From NCBI RefSeq assembly GCF_900111005.1, contig NZ_FOFV01000027.1, positions 62,001 through 126,000 of the forward strand: a stretch of DNA of 64,000 nt, written 5' to 3'. This document shows positions 45,073 through 52,576 of the stretch, in pieces; position 1 is the stretch's first letter; each line of letters begins with the position of its first letter. Made by a program: the position numbers and the translations under genes. The DNA is from Lentzea albida. Its GTDB lineage: Bacteria > Actinomycetota > Actinomycetes > Mycobacteriales > Pseudonocardiaceae. Under the pieces are notes generated by a model. That model saw nothing but the letters and a program-made list of their open reading frames with translations, did no database searches and was not told the DNA's origin.

Positions 45073-46418
45073 TGCCCAAGCCTTCGGGATTCGGCGCGTT
45101 CACGATCATGTGGGTAGGACAGCTGCTGTCCGCCCTCGGCACCCGCATGACGAACTTCGCGCTCAGCATCTGGGTGTGGCAGCACACCGGCTCGGCCACG
45201 TCGATGGCGCTGATGATGTTCTGCGGCTTCGGCTCGACCGTGCTGTTCAGCCCGCTCGCGGGCAGCCTGATCGACCGGCTGAACCGCAAGGTCTCGATCA
45301 TCATCTCCGAGATCGGGTCGATCGCCGTCACGTTCATCCTGCTCGCGTTGTTCCTCACGGACTCGACGCAGCTGTGGCACCTCTACCTGGTGAACGTGCT
45401 GACCGGCGCATTGCTCGCGATCCAGGGGCCGGCGTTCGGCGCGACCATCGCGCTGATGATGGAGAAGGGGAAGTTCCTCCGCGCCAACGCGATGATGTGG
45501 TCGGTCAAGAGCTTTCCGGTGATCTTCGCGCCGGCGTTCGCCGCCACGCTGCTCGGCCTGACCGGCATCAAGCTGATCCTGCTCGTCGACGGGCTCACGT
45601 ACGTCGTCGCGATCATCACCGTGCTCGTGGTGACGATCCCGCCGGTGCCCGGCCAGAACCGCGAGAAGAGCACCTTCTGGCAGGACTGCGTGTTCGGGTT
45701 CCGCTACATCGTCGAACGCCCGCCGCTGCTCGCCGTGCAGATCGTGCTGTTCTCCATCAGCCTCCTCGCGGCGCTGGCGTGGGCGCTGATCGTGCCGCTG
45801 GTCCTCGCCCGCACCCTGGGCGACGAGGGCACGCTCGGCCTGGTGCAGAGCATCGGCGCGGTCGGCGGTGTCCTCGGCGGCACGCTGCTCGCGTTCATGA
45901 AACCGCCGCGCCGCAAGATGCTCGTGGTGCTCGGCGCGATCCTGGTGTTCAGCATCGTCGGCCGCATCCTCTACGGCGTGGGCGACGGCCTGATCGCGTG
46001 GGCCGCGGCGATGTTCTTCGTCGAGCTGACCATCCCGTTCATCGACGGTCTCGCGCAGACCATCTGGCAGGAGAAGGTCGACCCGGCGGTGCAGGGCCGC
46101 GTGTTCGCCGCCCGCAACTTCTTCGAGAACCTCTCGGTGCCGATCGGCTTCGCGGCCGCCGGCCCGCTGGTGGACAAGGTGCTCGAACCGGCGATGCGCG
46201 GGGACACGGCGCTCGCCGACACGTTCGGCTGGCTTGTCGGCACCGGACCGGGCTCGGGCATCGGGCTGCTGTTCGTGGTCGTGGGCGTGCTCGGCGCGGG
46301 CGTCGGCGTCGCGGGTTTCCTCAACCGCAACGTCCGCGAGGTCGAGACGCTCGTGCCCGACCACGAGCCGGAGCCCGAGGCCAAGCCGCTCGACCGCCAG
46401 CCCGCGCTGGCCGACTAG
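45072..46418 (+). CDS. MFS exporter
   Basis: A 448-residue major-facilitator protein with about 10-12 membrane segments. The family-type loop GSLIDRLNRKVSIIISE follows segment 2. Its overall look matches the drug-efflux/enterobactin-exporter-like group. The C-terminal tail is acidic and proline-rich (DHEPEPEAKPLDRQPALAD). The ATG overlaps the NRPS stop (TAATG). Its place within the operon makes it the probable exporter or self-resistance pump for the NRPS-PKS product. Confidence 0.88.
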   Translation: MPKPSGFGAFTIMWVGQLLSALGTRMTNFALSIWVWQHTGSATSMALMMFCGFGSTVLFSPLAGSLIDRLNRKVSIIISEIGSIAVTFILLALFLTDSTQLWHLYLVNVLTGALLAIQGPAFGATIALMMEKGKFLRANAMMWSVKSFPVIFAPAFAATLLGLTGIKLILLVDGLTYVVAIITVLVVTIPPVPGQNREKSTFWQDCVFGFRYIVERPPLLAVQIVLFSISLLAALAWALIVPLVLARTLGDEGTLGLVQSIGAVGGVLGGTLLAFMKPPRRKMLVVLGAILVFSIVGRILYGVGDGLIAWAAAMFFVELTIPFIDGLAQTIWQEKVDPAVQGRVFAARNFFENLSVPIGFAAAGPLVDKVLEPAMRGDTALADTFGWLVGTGPGSGIGLLFVVVGVLGAGVGVAGFLNRNVREVETLVPDHEPEPEAKPLDRQPALAD

Positions 46419-46428
46419 GGGGATGGAC

Positions 46429-46605
46429 ATGACGCACCGAGTGGTCGTCAACGACGAAGAGCAGTACTCGATCTGGCCCGCCCACAAGGACATCGCGCCC
46501 GGCTGGCACGACGCCGGCGTACGCGGGTCGAAGGACGAGTGCCTGGAGCACATCGGTCGCGTGTGGACGGACATGCGCCCGCTCAGCCTGAGAGGACGGT
46601 CATGA
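46429..46605 (+). CDS. MbtH-family NRPS chaperone
   Basis: A 58-residue MbtH-like protein: VVVNDEEQYSIWPAHKDIAPGW, then SKDECLEHIGRVWTDMRPLS, with the conserved N-D-E-x-Q, S-x-W-P, P-x-G-W and W-T-D-x-R-P positions. ATG 46429 is preferred (GGGGG six bases before), although ATG 46423 is in frame. MbtH proteins bind and activate A domains. Here it serves the two A domains of the operon. Confidence 0.93.
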   Translation: MTHRVVVNDEEQYSIWPAHKDIAPGWHDAGVRGSKDECLEHIGRVWTDMRPLSLRGRS

Positions 46606-46829
46606 CCTTCACCGACGTGGTGGCCGGTGCCCTGGACGTCGATCCGGCGCACGTCACCGACGACGCGGGCCAGGACACGCTGTCGAGCTGGACGAGCATG
46701 CGGCACATCCAGCTGATCGTGATGCTGGAGGAGGCCTACTCGCTCTCCTTCGACTACGAGGAGATCGCCGGCGCGCGGACGGTCCGGGAGGTCCGGGAAG
46801 TGCTGCGCGCCAAGGGGGTCGAGGTCTGA
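46602..46829 (+). CDS. Free-standing ACP (WTS-type)
   Basis: A 75-residue carrier protein. The presumed phosphopantetheine serine is in LSSWTSMRHIQLI, where Trp-Thr replaces the usual Asp-Ser context. This variant is found in carriers that accept glyceryl and similar units. It also has MLEEAYSLSFDYEEI and a TVREVREVL helix. It overlaps MbtH (ATGA) and the next gene. It is likely the partner of one of the two FkbH-like proteins. Confidence 0.85.
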   Translation: MTFTDVVAGALDVDPAHVTDDAGQDTLSSWTSMRHIQLIVMLEEAYSLSFDYEEIAGARTVREVREVLRAKGVEV

Positions 46830-48124
46830 TGGACACGCGACTGCGCTGGCAGGAGATCGGCCGGACCGACGTCCGCCCGGTCGTGCGCGTGGGACTGCTC
46901 GCGAGCTACACGATCGACCCGCTGGTGCCGCACCTCGGCGTCGCGCTGCACGACGCCGGCCTCCCGGTCGCGTTCGACACCGCGCCGTACAACCAGATCG
47001 TGCGGCAGTGCCTCGACGACGCGTCGGAGATGGCGCGGGCGAAGCCGGACGTGCTCGTCGTGGCACCCCGGTTCGAGGAGCTGGGCGACGAGCTGCTGAC
47101 CGCGGTCGACGCCGCGGTGTCGGCGGCCCGGCGCTGGAAGTCGTTCCTGGTCGTCGTGCTGCCCGCCGTGCCGGAGGACCGGCCGTTCGGGCAGCTGGAC
47201 GACGGGCGGGCCGCGGGAGCGGCCGCGCTCGCCCACGAGGTCAGGGAGACGATCCGGGCCGAGCTCGCGGGCCGTCCGGACGCCTGGGTGGTCGACGCCG
47301 AACGGGCCGTGCGGGCGGTCGGCACAGCCAAGGCGCACCACGCCGCGATGTTCAAGTTCGCGAAGATCCCGTACACCGAGGCGGTGTTCGGCGAGCTGGG
47401 TGCGCAGCTCGCCGGTGTGCTGCGCGCCGTGCACGGGGTCACCCCGCGGGTCGTCGTCGTGGACGAGGACCCCGCGCTGGAGGAACCGGTGCGGTGGCTG
47501 CGCGAGTCCGGCGCCCGGCTCGTGGTGCGGGCCGCGGGGGAGGAGATCGAGGACGTGGCGGCGCGGGAGGGCGTGCCGGCCGAGTCGGCGGTGCTGCTGA
47601 CGCTGGGCGGCAAGCCCGACGGGTGGCGCGACGAGGTGGCGCGGTCCGGTCTGCTGGATCGCATGCCCGCTCCGGACCGCGCGGCACGCCGCATTCGCCA
47701 CTCCGCCAGGGAGACCGTCTCGCTGGACGACTTCATGGCCGGCCTGAACGTCGAGGTCGAACTGGAGCCTGTCGGCCCAGAGACCGCGGCCAAGGTCGTG
47801 GAGGTGGTCTCCCGCGCCAAGGACTTCACCCTCGGCACCGAGAAGCTCGACCTGACCGAGGACCGCGAGGTGTTCGCGGTCCGCGTGCGCGACAAGTTCG
47901 GCCAGTACGGCATCAGCGGCGCGGTCGGCATCACCGGCGGGACCGTCGTGGACGTGTTCTCGCTGTCCTGCGTCGTGCTCGGCAAGGGCGTCGAGGACGT
48001 CGTGCTGCGCCGGCTGCGCGACGAGCACGGCGACCTCGTGTTCCGCCACCGCGCCACCTCGCACAACCAGATCACCGCCGGGTTCCTGACGGACGCCGGG
48101 GCGAGAATCGAGGAGATCCCGTGA
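46829..48124 (+). CDS. Degenerate FkbH-like protein with shrunken HAD domain
   Basis: A 431-residue FkbH paralogue. The N-terminal SGNH-like region has RVGLLASYTIDPLVPHLGVAL and APYNQIVRQCL, matching X1 of the upstream NRPS. The C-terminal GNAT-like part (VVSRAKDFTLGT; FAVRVRDKFGQYGISGAVGI; VFSLSCVVLGKGVEDVVLRR) matches true FkbH. The central HAD phosphatase is reduced to about 80 residues: VVVVDEDPALEEP replaces the DLDNTLWGG nucleophile loop, and the later HAD motifs are gone. Phosphatase activity is therefore doubtful. It may act as a scaffold, an acyl-transfer partner, or handle an unphosphorylated unit. It overlaps both neighbours. Confidence 0.78.
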   Translation: MDTRLRWQEIGRTDVRPVVRVGLLASYTIDPLVPHLGVALHDAGLPVAFDTAPYNQIVRQCLDDASEMARAKPDVLVVAPRFEELGDELLTAVDAAVSAARRWKSFLVVVLPAVPEDRPFGQLDDGRAAGAAALAHEVRETIRAELAGRPDAWVVDAERAVRAVGTAKAHHAAMFKFAKIPYTEAVFGELGAQLAGVLRAVHGVTPRVVVVDEDPALEEPVRWLRESGARLVVRAAGEEIEDVAAREGVPAESAVLLTLGGKPDGWRDEVARSGLLDRMPAPDRAARRIRHSARETVSLDDFMAGLNVEVELEPVGPETAAKVVEVVSRAKDFTLGTEKLDLTEDREVFAVRVRDKFGQYGISGAVGITGGTVVDVFSLSCVVLGKGVEDVVLRRLRDEHGDLVFRHRATSHNQITAGFLTDAGARIEEIP

Positions 48125-49137
48125 CCGTCCACTTCGGAGTCGTGTCGCTCGGCCACGTGCTCGGCGACCCCGTCGACGTGGCCGCGGCCGCACCCGACTA
48201 CACCGATGACGTCGACCGCGTGCTGGGCTGGGGCTTCCGCACCTTCCACCGCGCGAAGGACGGCGTCGGGCTGACTGACCTGGCCGCCGAGGCCGGTGCC
48301 AAGGCGCTGGGCGACGCGGGCGTTCAGCCGCACGAGGTCGACCTGGTCGTGCTGGCGATGTCCGACCTGTCCGAGCACCTGTACTGGGACGCGGCGGGCG
48401 CCACGCAGGCCAAGATCGGCGCGCACGGGTCGGAGAACGTGCTGCTGACCCAGGCGTGCGGCGGGGGAGTGGCCGCGTTCGACGTCGTCGCCGGCAAGTT
48501 CGCCACGCACCCGGACTACCAGACCGCGCTGATCATCGGCGCGAACCGGGTGTGCGAGCCGTACTGGAACCGGATGGAGATCAACACCAGCATCTTCTCC
48601 GACGGCGCCGCGGCCGCCGTGGTCCGGCGCGACCACCCGCGCAACCGCTGGCTCAACACCGAGATCATCAGCGACGGCCGGTACGCCGACTTCATGATGA
48701 TGGACGTCGGCGCCGCCGCGCGGCCGTTCGCGGGCCAGCAGGACGTGGAGGTGAAGAGCCCGCAGAAGCGGCTGGAGGAGTTCTTCGCGGGGGACATCCG
48801 CAAGATGTTCGAGTTCGTCTCGACCATCCGCACGAACAACCACGAGGTCGTCCGCCGCTCCTGCCGGCGCGCCGGCATCGAGCCCGCCGACCTGCGCAAG
48901 CTGCTGCACCTGCACGACAGCGTGCCCGCGATGACGTTGCTCGCCAAGGACCTCGAGCATGGTCCGGAGTGGACGAACACCGACGTGTCCCAGGCCTACG
49001 GGCACGTCGGGTGCGCCGACCAGCTGATGTCGCTGGAGCACTACCTCACGACCGAGGAGCTCACCGAGGGCGACGTCGTGGCACTGACCAGCACGGCCAG
49101 CGGCATGCACTGGCTGTGCACGCTGCTGGCGATCTGA
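48121..49137 (+). CDS. KASIII (FabH)-like ketosynthase/acyltransferase
   Basis: A 338-residue thiolase-fold protein. The nucleophile Cys113 is in TQACGGGVAAFD. The region of FabH's HQAN motif reads LLHLHDS (His263/His265), and the position of the second His/Asn element reads QAYGHVG (His295), so the FabH Cys-His-Asn triad appears altered. KASIII homologues with ACP and FkbH build tetronates by joining a glyceryl-ACP to a beta-ketoacyl thioester. Other members make esters. Here it lies directly between two FkbH-like genes, so it likely joins their unit to the NRPS-PKS chain or releases the product. Confidence 0.85.
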   Translation: MTVHFGVVSLGHVLGDPVDVAAAAPDYTDDVDRVLGWGFRTFHRAKDGVGLTDLAAEAGAKALGDAGVQPHEVDLVVLAMSDLSEHLYWDAAGATQAKIGAHGSENVLLTQACGGGVAAFDVVAGKFATHPDYQTALIIGANRVCEPYWNRMEINTSIFSDGAAAAVVRRDHPRNRWLNTEIISDGRYADFMMMDVGAAARPFAGQQDVEVKSPQKRLEEFFAGDIRKMFEFVSTIRTNNHEVVRRSCRRAGIEPADLRKLLHLHDSVPAMTLLAKDLEHGPEWTNTDVSQAYGHVGCADQLMSLEHYLTTEELTEGDVVALTSTASGMHWLCTLLAI

Positions 49138-49148
49138 GGGGGAGAACT

Positions 49149-51002
49149 GTGGAGACCAAAGAGATCCTGGCGCGGATCCGCCAGTTGACCAAGCCCGACG
49201 CCGTCGCCGACCCGGCGCTGCTCGGCGACCTGCGGCACCTGACCGACATACCGGCGCTGCTCGAAGCCGGACGGCTGCTCGGCAAGGTACCGGCGGAGCT
49301 GCTGGGCAAGCTCAAGCCGTTGAAGGTCGCCATCACCGGCACGTTCACCGCGTCCGGCGTCGCACCGCTGCTGCGGATCGCGCTGCTCGGCAAGGGGATC
49401 GCGCCGGAGATCCACGTGTCCGGCTTCGACCAGCTCGCCGTGGACCTGAGCAGCCCCTCCTCGCCACTGGCGGAGTTCGGGCCGCAGGTGACGCTCTGCC
49501 TGCTGCACGACGACTGGTTCGTACCGGCCGAGTGGGACGACGTGGAGGCCCTCGACAGCGCCGTCCGCGGCCGCTGGTCGATGTTCGACACCCTCGTCGG
49601 CGCGTTCACCGAACGCTCCGGCAGCGCGGTCCTCGTGCACACCGTGCCGTTGTCGCCGGTCGAGATGCGCGGCGTCGTCGCGTTCGACGGCCGGGCGGCG
49701 CTCGGCCGGGTGTGGCGCGACCTGAACAGCGACCTGCTCGGCATGGCGCTGCGCCGCGACCAGGTCCACGCGCTCGACCTGGAGGCCTACCTGGTCGACG
49801 CCCCGGTCCGGCTGCGCGACGAACGCCTCTACCGGTTCGCGAGCGCCGCATGGACGCCCGAGGTCGAGCAGGTCTACGCGACCGAGGCCGCGAACTTCTG
49901 CCGCGCGTTCCTGGGAATGGCCAAGAAGGTCCTGGTCCTCGACCTAGACAACACGCTGTGGGGCGGCGTCGTCGGCGACGACGGCCGGAGCGGCATCCAG
50001 ATCGGCTCGATGTACCCCGGCAACGCTTTCCGCGAGGTGCAGCGGCGTGCCGTCCAGCTGCGCAAGCAGGGCGTGGTCCTCGCGCTGGCCAGCAAGAACG
50101 AGGCCACGATCGTCGACGAGGTCCTGGAGACCCACCCGGACCTCGTGATCCGCCCCGCCGACATCGCGGCGCGCGCGGTGAACTGGCAGCCCAAGGACCA
50201 CAACATCCGCGGGCTCGCCGGCCAGCTCAACCTCGGCCTCGACAGCTTCGTCTTCGCCGACGACAGCACGTTCGAGACCCAGCTCGTGCGCGGCTCGATC
50301 CCCGAGGTCACCGTCGTGCACCTGGACGGGGACCCGGCCGACCACGTGACGGCGTTGCAGCGCGGCGGTTCCTTCGACGTGCTGACGACGACGGCGACCG
50401 ACCGCGAGCGCACCGCGCTCTACAAGGCCCGCGCCGAACGCACCGAGTTCGCGGACTCGTTCAGCTCGGTGCAGGACTACCTGCGCAGCCTGGAGATCGT
50501 CGTCACCGTGCGGGAGGCCGACGAGTTCAGCCTGCCGCGCCTGGTCCAGCTCGGCCAGCGCACCAACCAGTTCAACATGACCGGCACCTCCCACCCCGAA
50601 GCACGCACGCGTGAGATGGCCGCGTCGAGCGACCACCTCGTGCTGGTCTTCGAGGTGGCGGACCGCTTCGGCGCCGAGGGCATCGTCGGCGGCGTGTGGG
50701 TGTCGAAGCACGACGACCACTGGCTCGTCGAGAACTTCGTCATGAGCTGCCGCGTCTTCACCCGCGGCGTCGAGCACACCGTCGTGCAGCACATCGCCGA
50801 CCGCGCGCTCTCGTCCGGCGTCTCCAGGCTGGAGGCGGACTTCACCGCCACCGACCGCAACAAGGCCGCGGCCGCGTTCTACCCGGACGCCGGATTCGAG
50901 CAGGCCCCCGCAGGCCGTTTCACCCTGCCGCTGCACCCGCGGCCGCAGATCGGTCCCGAGTGGACCACCCTCGTCGTGGAAAGGGAGTCCGCCGATGTCT
51001 GA
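49149..51002 (+). CDS. FkbH: glyceryl-ACP synthase/phosphatase
   Basis: A 617-residue FkbH-family protein with all three parts: an N-terminal SGNH-like region (VAITGTFTASGVAPLL), a HAD phosphatase with VLVLDLDNTLWGGVVGDDG near 260, LALASKNEA and FADDSTFE, and a GNAT-like C-terminus (LGQRTNQFNMTGTSH; CRVFTRGVEHTVV). The family loads a C3 unit from 1,3-bisphosphoglycerate onto an ACP and removes the phosphate. GTG 49149 has GGGGGAG upstream. No dehydrogenase or O-methyltransferase genes of a methoxymalonyl pathway are present, so glyceryl itself is the expected unit. Confidence 0.92.
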   Translation: METKEILARIRQLTKPDAVADPALLGDLRHLTDIPALLEAGRLLGKVPAELLGKLKPLKVAITGTFTASGVAPLLRIALLGKGIAPEIHVSGFDQLAVDLSSPSSPLAEFGPQVTLCLLHDDWFVPAEWDDVEALDSAVRGRWSMFDTLVGAFTERSGSAVLVHTVPLSPVEMRGVVAFDGRAALGRVWRDLNSDLLGMALRRDQVHALDLEAYLVDAPVRLRDERLYRFASAAWTPEVEQVYATEAANFCRAFLGMAKKVLVLDLDNTLWGGVVGDDGRSGIQIGSMYPGNAFREVQRRAVQLRKQGVVLALASKNEATIVDEVLETHPDLVIRPADIAARAVNWQPKDHNIRGLAGQLNLGLDSFVFADDSTFETQLVRGSIPEVTVVHLDGDPADHVTALQRGGSFDVLTTTATDRERTALYKARAERTEFADSFSSVQDYLRSLEIVVTVREADEFSLPRLVQLGQRTNQFNMTGTSHPEARTREMAASSDHLVLVFEVADRFGAEGIVGGVWVSKHDDHWLVENFVMSCRVFTRGVEHTVVQHIADRALSSGVSRLEADFTATDRNKAAAAFYPDAGFEQAPAGRFTLPLHPRPQIGPEWTTLVVERESADV

Positions 51003-51240
51003 GGTCTTCGTCGAGGTGGCCGACCTCGTCGGCCAGGTCACCGACCTGCCGGCCGAGGAGATCGCGGCCGACGCGCGGTTCGACTCGCTCGCCAACTGGA
51101 CGAGCTACGACGCGCTGCGCCTGCTCACCGGCATCGAGCAGAAGTTCGCCGTGCGCCTGGACCTCCAGGAGTACTTCGCGATCAAGGACGTCGGCGGCCT
51201 GGTCGCCGCCGTGGCGAGCGCCCAGGAGAAGTCGGGATGA
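50995..51240 (+). CDS. Free-standing ACP (WTS-type)
   Basis: An 81-residue carrier protein. The presumed attachment serine is in FDSLANWTSYDALRLL, the same Trp-Thr-Ser pattern as the ACP at 46602, with IEQKFAVRLDLQEYF after it. It overlaps FkbH by eight bases and the VOC gene by four. It is the likely acceptor for the FkbH product. Confidence 0.87.
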   Translation: MSEVFVEVADLVGQVTDLPAEEIAADARFDSLANWTSYDALRLLTGIEQKFAVRLDLQEYFAIKDVGGLVAAVASAQEKSG

Positions 51241-51653
51241 TCCTGCGCATCGACCACGTCGGCGTGGTCACGTCCGACATCGGGGCGGCCGCGCCCGCCC
51301 TGGCCCTGCTGGACCTGAAGTGCACCTACGAGGACGACGTGGACGTGTACGGCGTCGCCACCTCGTTCTGGCAGTGCCCCGGCGACACCACGTCGATCGA
51401 ACTGGTAGCGCCGGTCCGCGAGGACGCCGCGGTCCACGGCCACCTGAAGCGCCTGGGCCCCGGCCTGAACCACGTGGCGTTCGAGGTGGACGACATCGAC
51501 GCGGACCTGCGCGCGCTGCAGGACCGCGGTGCGATCCTCGTCGACGAGGAGCCCCGCCGGGGCGGGCGTCCCGGCCTGCGGGTGGCGTTCGCCCACCTCG
51601 GGCCGGCGACCGGCCTGCTGGTCGAGCTCGTCGACTACGGCAAGCGGGCCTGA
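51237..51653 (+). CDS. VOC (glyoxalase-fold) protein
   Basis: A 138-residue protein with two beta-alpha-beta-beta-beta units: MILRIDHVGVVTSDI...TTSIELVAPV and LNHVAFEVDDID...GLLVELVDY. The four usual metal-ligand positions are filled (HVGV, IELV, NHVAFEV, LVELVDY). It is closest in look to methylmalonyl-CoA epimerase-like VOC members. It is the last gene of the operon. It may epimerise, isomerise or bind the product (resistance); sequence does not decide. Confidence 0.85.
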   Translation: MILRIDHVGVVTSDIGAAAPALALLDLKCTYEDDVDVYGVATSFWQCPGDTTSIELVAPVREDAAVHGHLKRLGPGLNHVAFEVDDIDADLRALQDRGAILVDEEPRRGGRPGLRVAFAHLGPATGLLVELVDYGKRA

Positions 51654-51663
51654 GAGGACGCGG

Positions 51664-51700
51664 GACCCGCCGGGGAGCCAGTTCGCTCCTGCGGCGGGTC
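51664..51700 (+). terminator. Terminator hairpin after the NRPS-PKS operon
   Basis: GACCCGCCG (51664-51672) pairs with CGGCGGGTC (51692-51700), and an inner GGAGC (51674-51678) pairs with GCTCC (51685-51689). It begins 11 bp after the VOC stop. Confidence 0.7.
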
Positions 51701-52290
51701 AGCAGCAGCGGCCCGTCTTGGAGGTCGCCTCCGGGTACCGGCGATCCGTCACCGAGCACGCAGGACGCCTCGGCGTTCATGATCGACCCCGTCGACCTGC
51801 TGGTCTTCCTCTACGCCATCGCCCGGTGGTGGTACCTCATGTCGACCGAACCGCGCGGACCGACCGTCCACATCGAACGAATGGAGCTGAACCCGCGAAA
51901 GCGGGGAACCCGGCAGTTGTGATCTTCGCTGCCTGCGGCGGTGAAGGCTGTGCATCGATCGAGCCGCACGTGGTGAGGGCGACCACCGCGGTGAAGACCA
52001 AGGTGCGACGGGTCAGCGGGCGGAGTGCGAACCCCACCTGTTCCAGGCCGGGGAGATTTCTCGAAAGGCGAATCATTCGTGCCGAGTGCCGGATCTCAAC
52101 ACGGCTCGCGGCGCCGTGAAGAAGCTCTCCACATGCTTCGTCGACCCCCCGTGACCCACACTGTGGATCTTTCACGAGAGGCGGGTGCGTTTCGGCGTCG
52201 CGCGCGTGCAAACTGATCGCGAGATTCCACTCGGACAGGACAACGGGAAGGACCTGCATCCCGACATGCGGCGGATCGGTGTCCTGGTCG
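51701..52290. other. Intergenic stretch with two weak small frames
   Basis: No convincing gene is seen. A plus-strand frame (51780-51922, 47 codons, starting MIDPVDLLVFLYAIARWWYL) has only a weak ribosome site. A minus-strand frame (52037-51837, 66 codons, GTG start) has a signal-like stretch TLVFTAVVALTTCGS. They overlap, so at most one is real. The rest holds nothing recognisable. Confidence 0.35.
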
Positions 52291-52291
52291 A

Positions 52292-52347
52292 TTCGAAACT
52301 TTTCGAAACCCTCGGATAGTTCGCGTTCACAAAGGATGTTTCGAAAG
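52292..52347. promoter_or_regulatory. Three TTCGAAA elements upstream of the sugar importer
   Basis: TTCGAAAC (52292-52299), TTTCGAAAC (52301-52309) and TTTCGAAAG (52339-52347) share a palindromic core. The overlapping CGAAACTTTTCG resembles CGAAA/TTTCG operators described for actinobacterial xylan genes. They lie 55-110 bp upstream of the promoter at 52401. Confidence 0.4.
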
Positions 52348-52400
52348 TCCACTGCACCACACACTTGCTGATCAGCCGATTCCATGTGTTGCAACGGTTC

Positions 52401-52446
52401 TTGACGACCATGTGTGATGCAGCTTACTGTCGTGAGCGTTAACAAT
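52401..52446 (+). promoter_or_regulatory. Promoter with lac-operator-like site for the sugar importer operon
   Basis: TTGACG (52401-52406) and TACTGT (52425-52430) are 18 bp apart. Immediately downstream, GTGAGCGTTAACAAT (52432-52446) resembles the GTGAGCG...AACAAT core of the E. coli lac operator, so a LacI-family repressor probably binds at the transcription start. No repressor gene lies beside it. Confidence 0.5.
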
Positions 52447-52576
52447 CGGAGTCGAGGGTAAGAAGTTTCGACCGCACGGTGCGGCAAAAGCTCGACCCGA
52501 TTCATGCGATCGCCTGCTTGCGATGGCCACCGCGCGGTGGTGGTGCCGCTTGTTCTCGCACACTTGGAGAAGCATC

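Noticed and set aside
49149..51002. Methoxymalonyl-ACP pathway based on FkbH and ACP
   Set aside because: The two dehydrogenases and the O-methyltransferase of that pathway are absent, and a KASIII gene, typical of tetronate sets, is present instead.
51780..51922. 47-codon plus-strand frame with a hydrophobic start (MIDPVDLLVFLYAIARWWYL)
   Set aside because: No good ribosome site; it lies after the operon terminator and conflicts with the opposite-strand frame.
51837..52037. 66-codon minus-strand frame with a signal-like stretch (TLVFTAVVALTTCGS), possible secreted peptide
   Set aside because: It starts with GTG and a weak ribosome site, overlaps an equally weak plus-strand frame, and has no partner genes.
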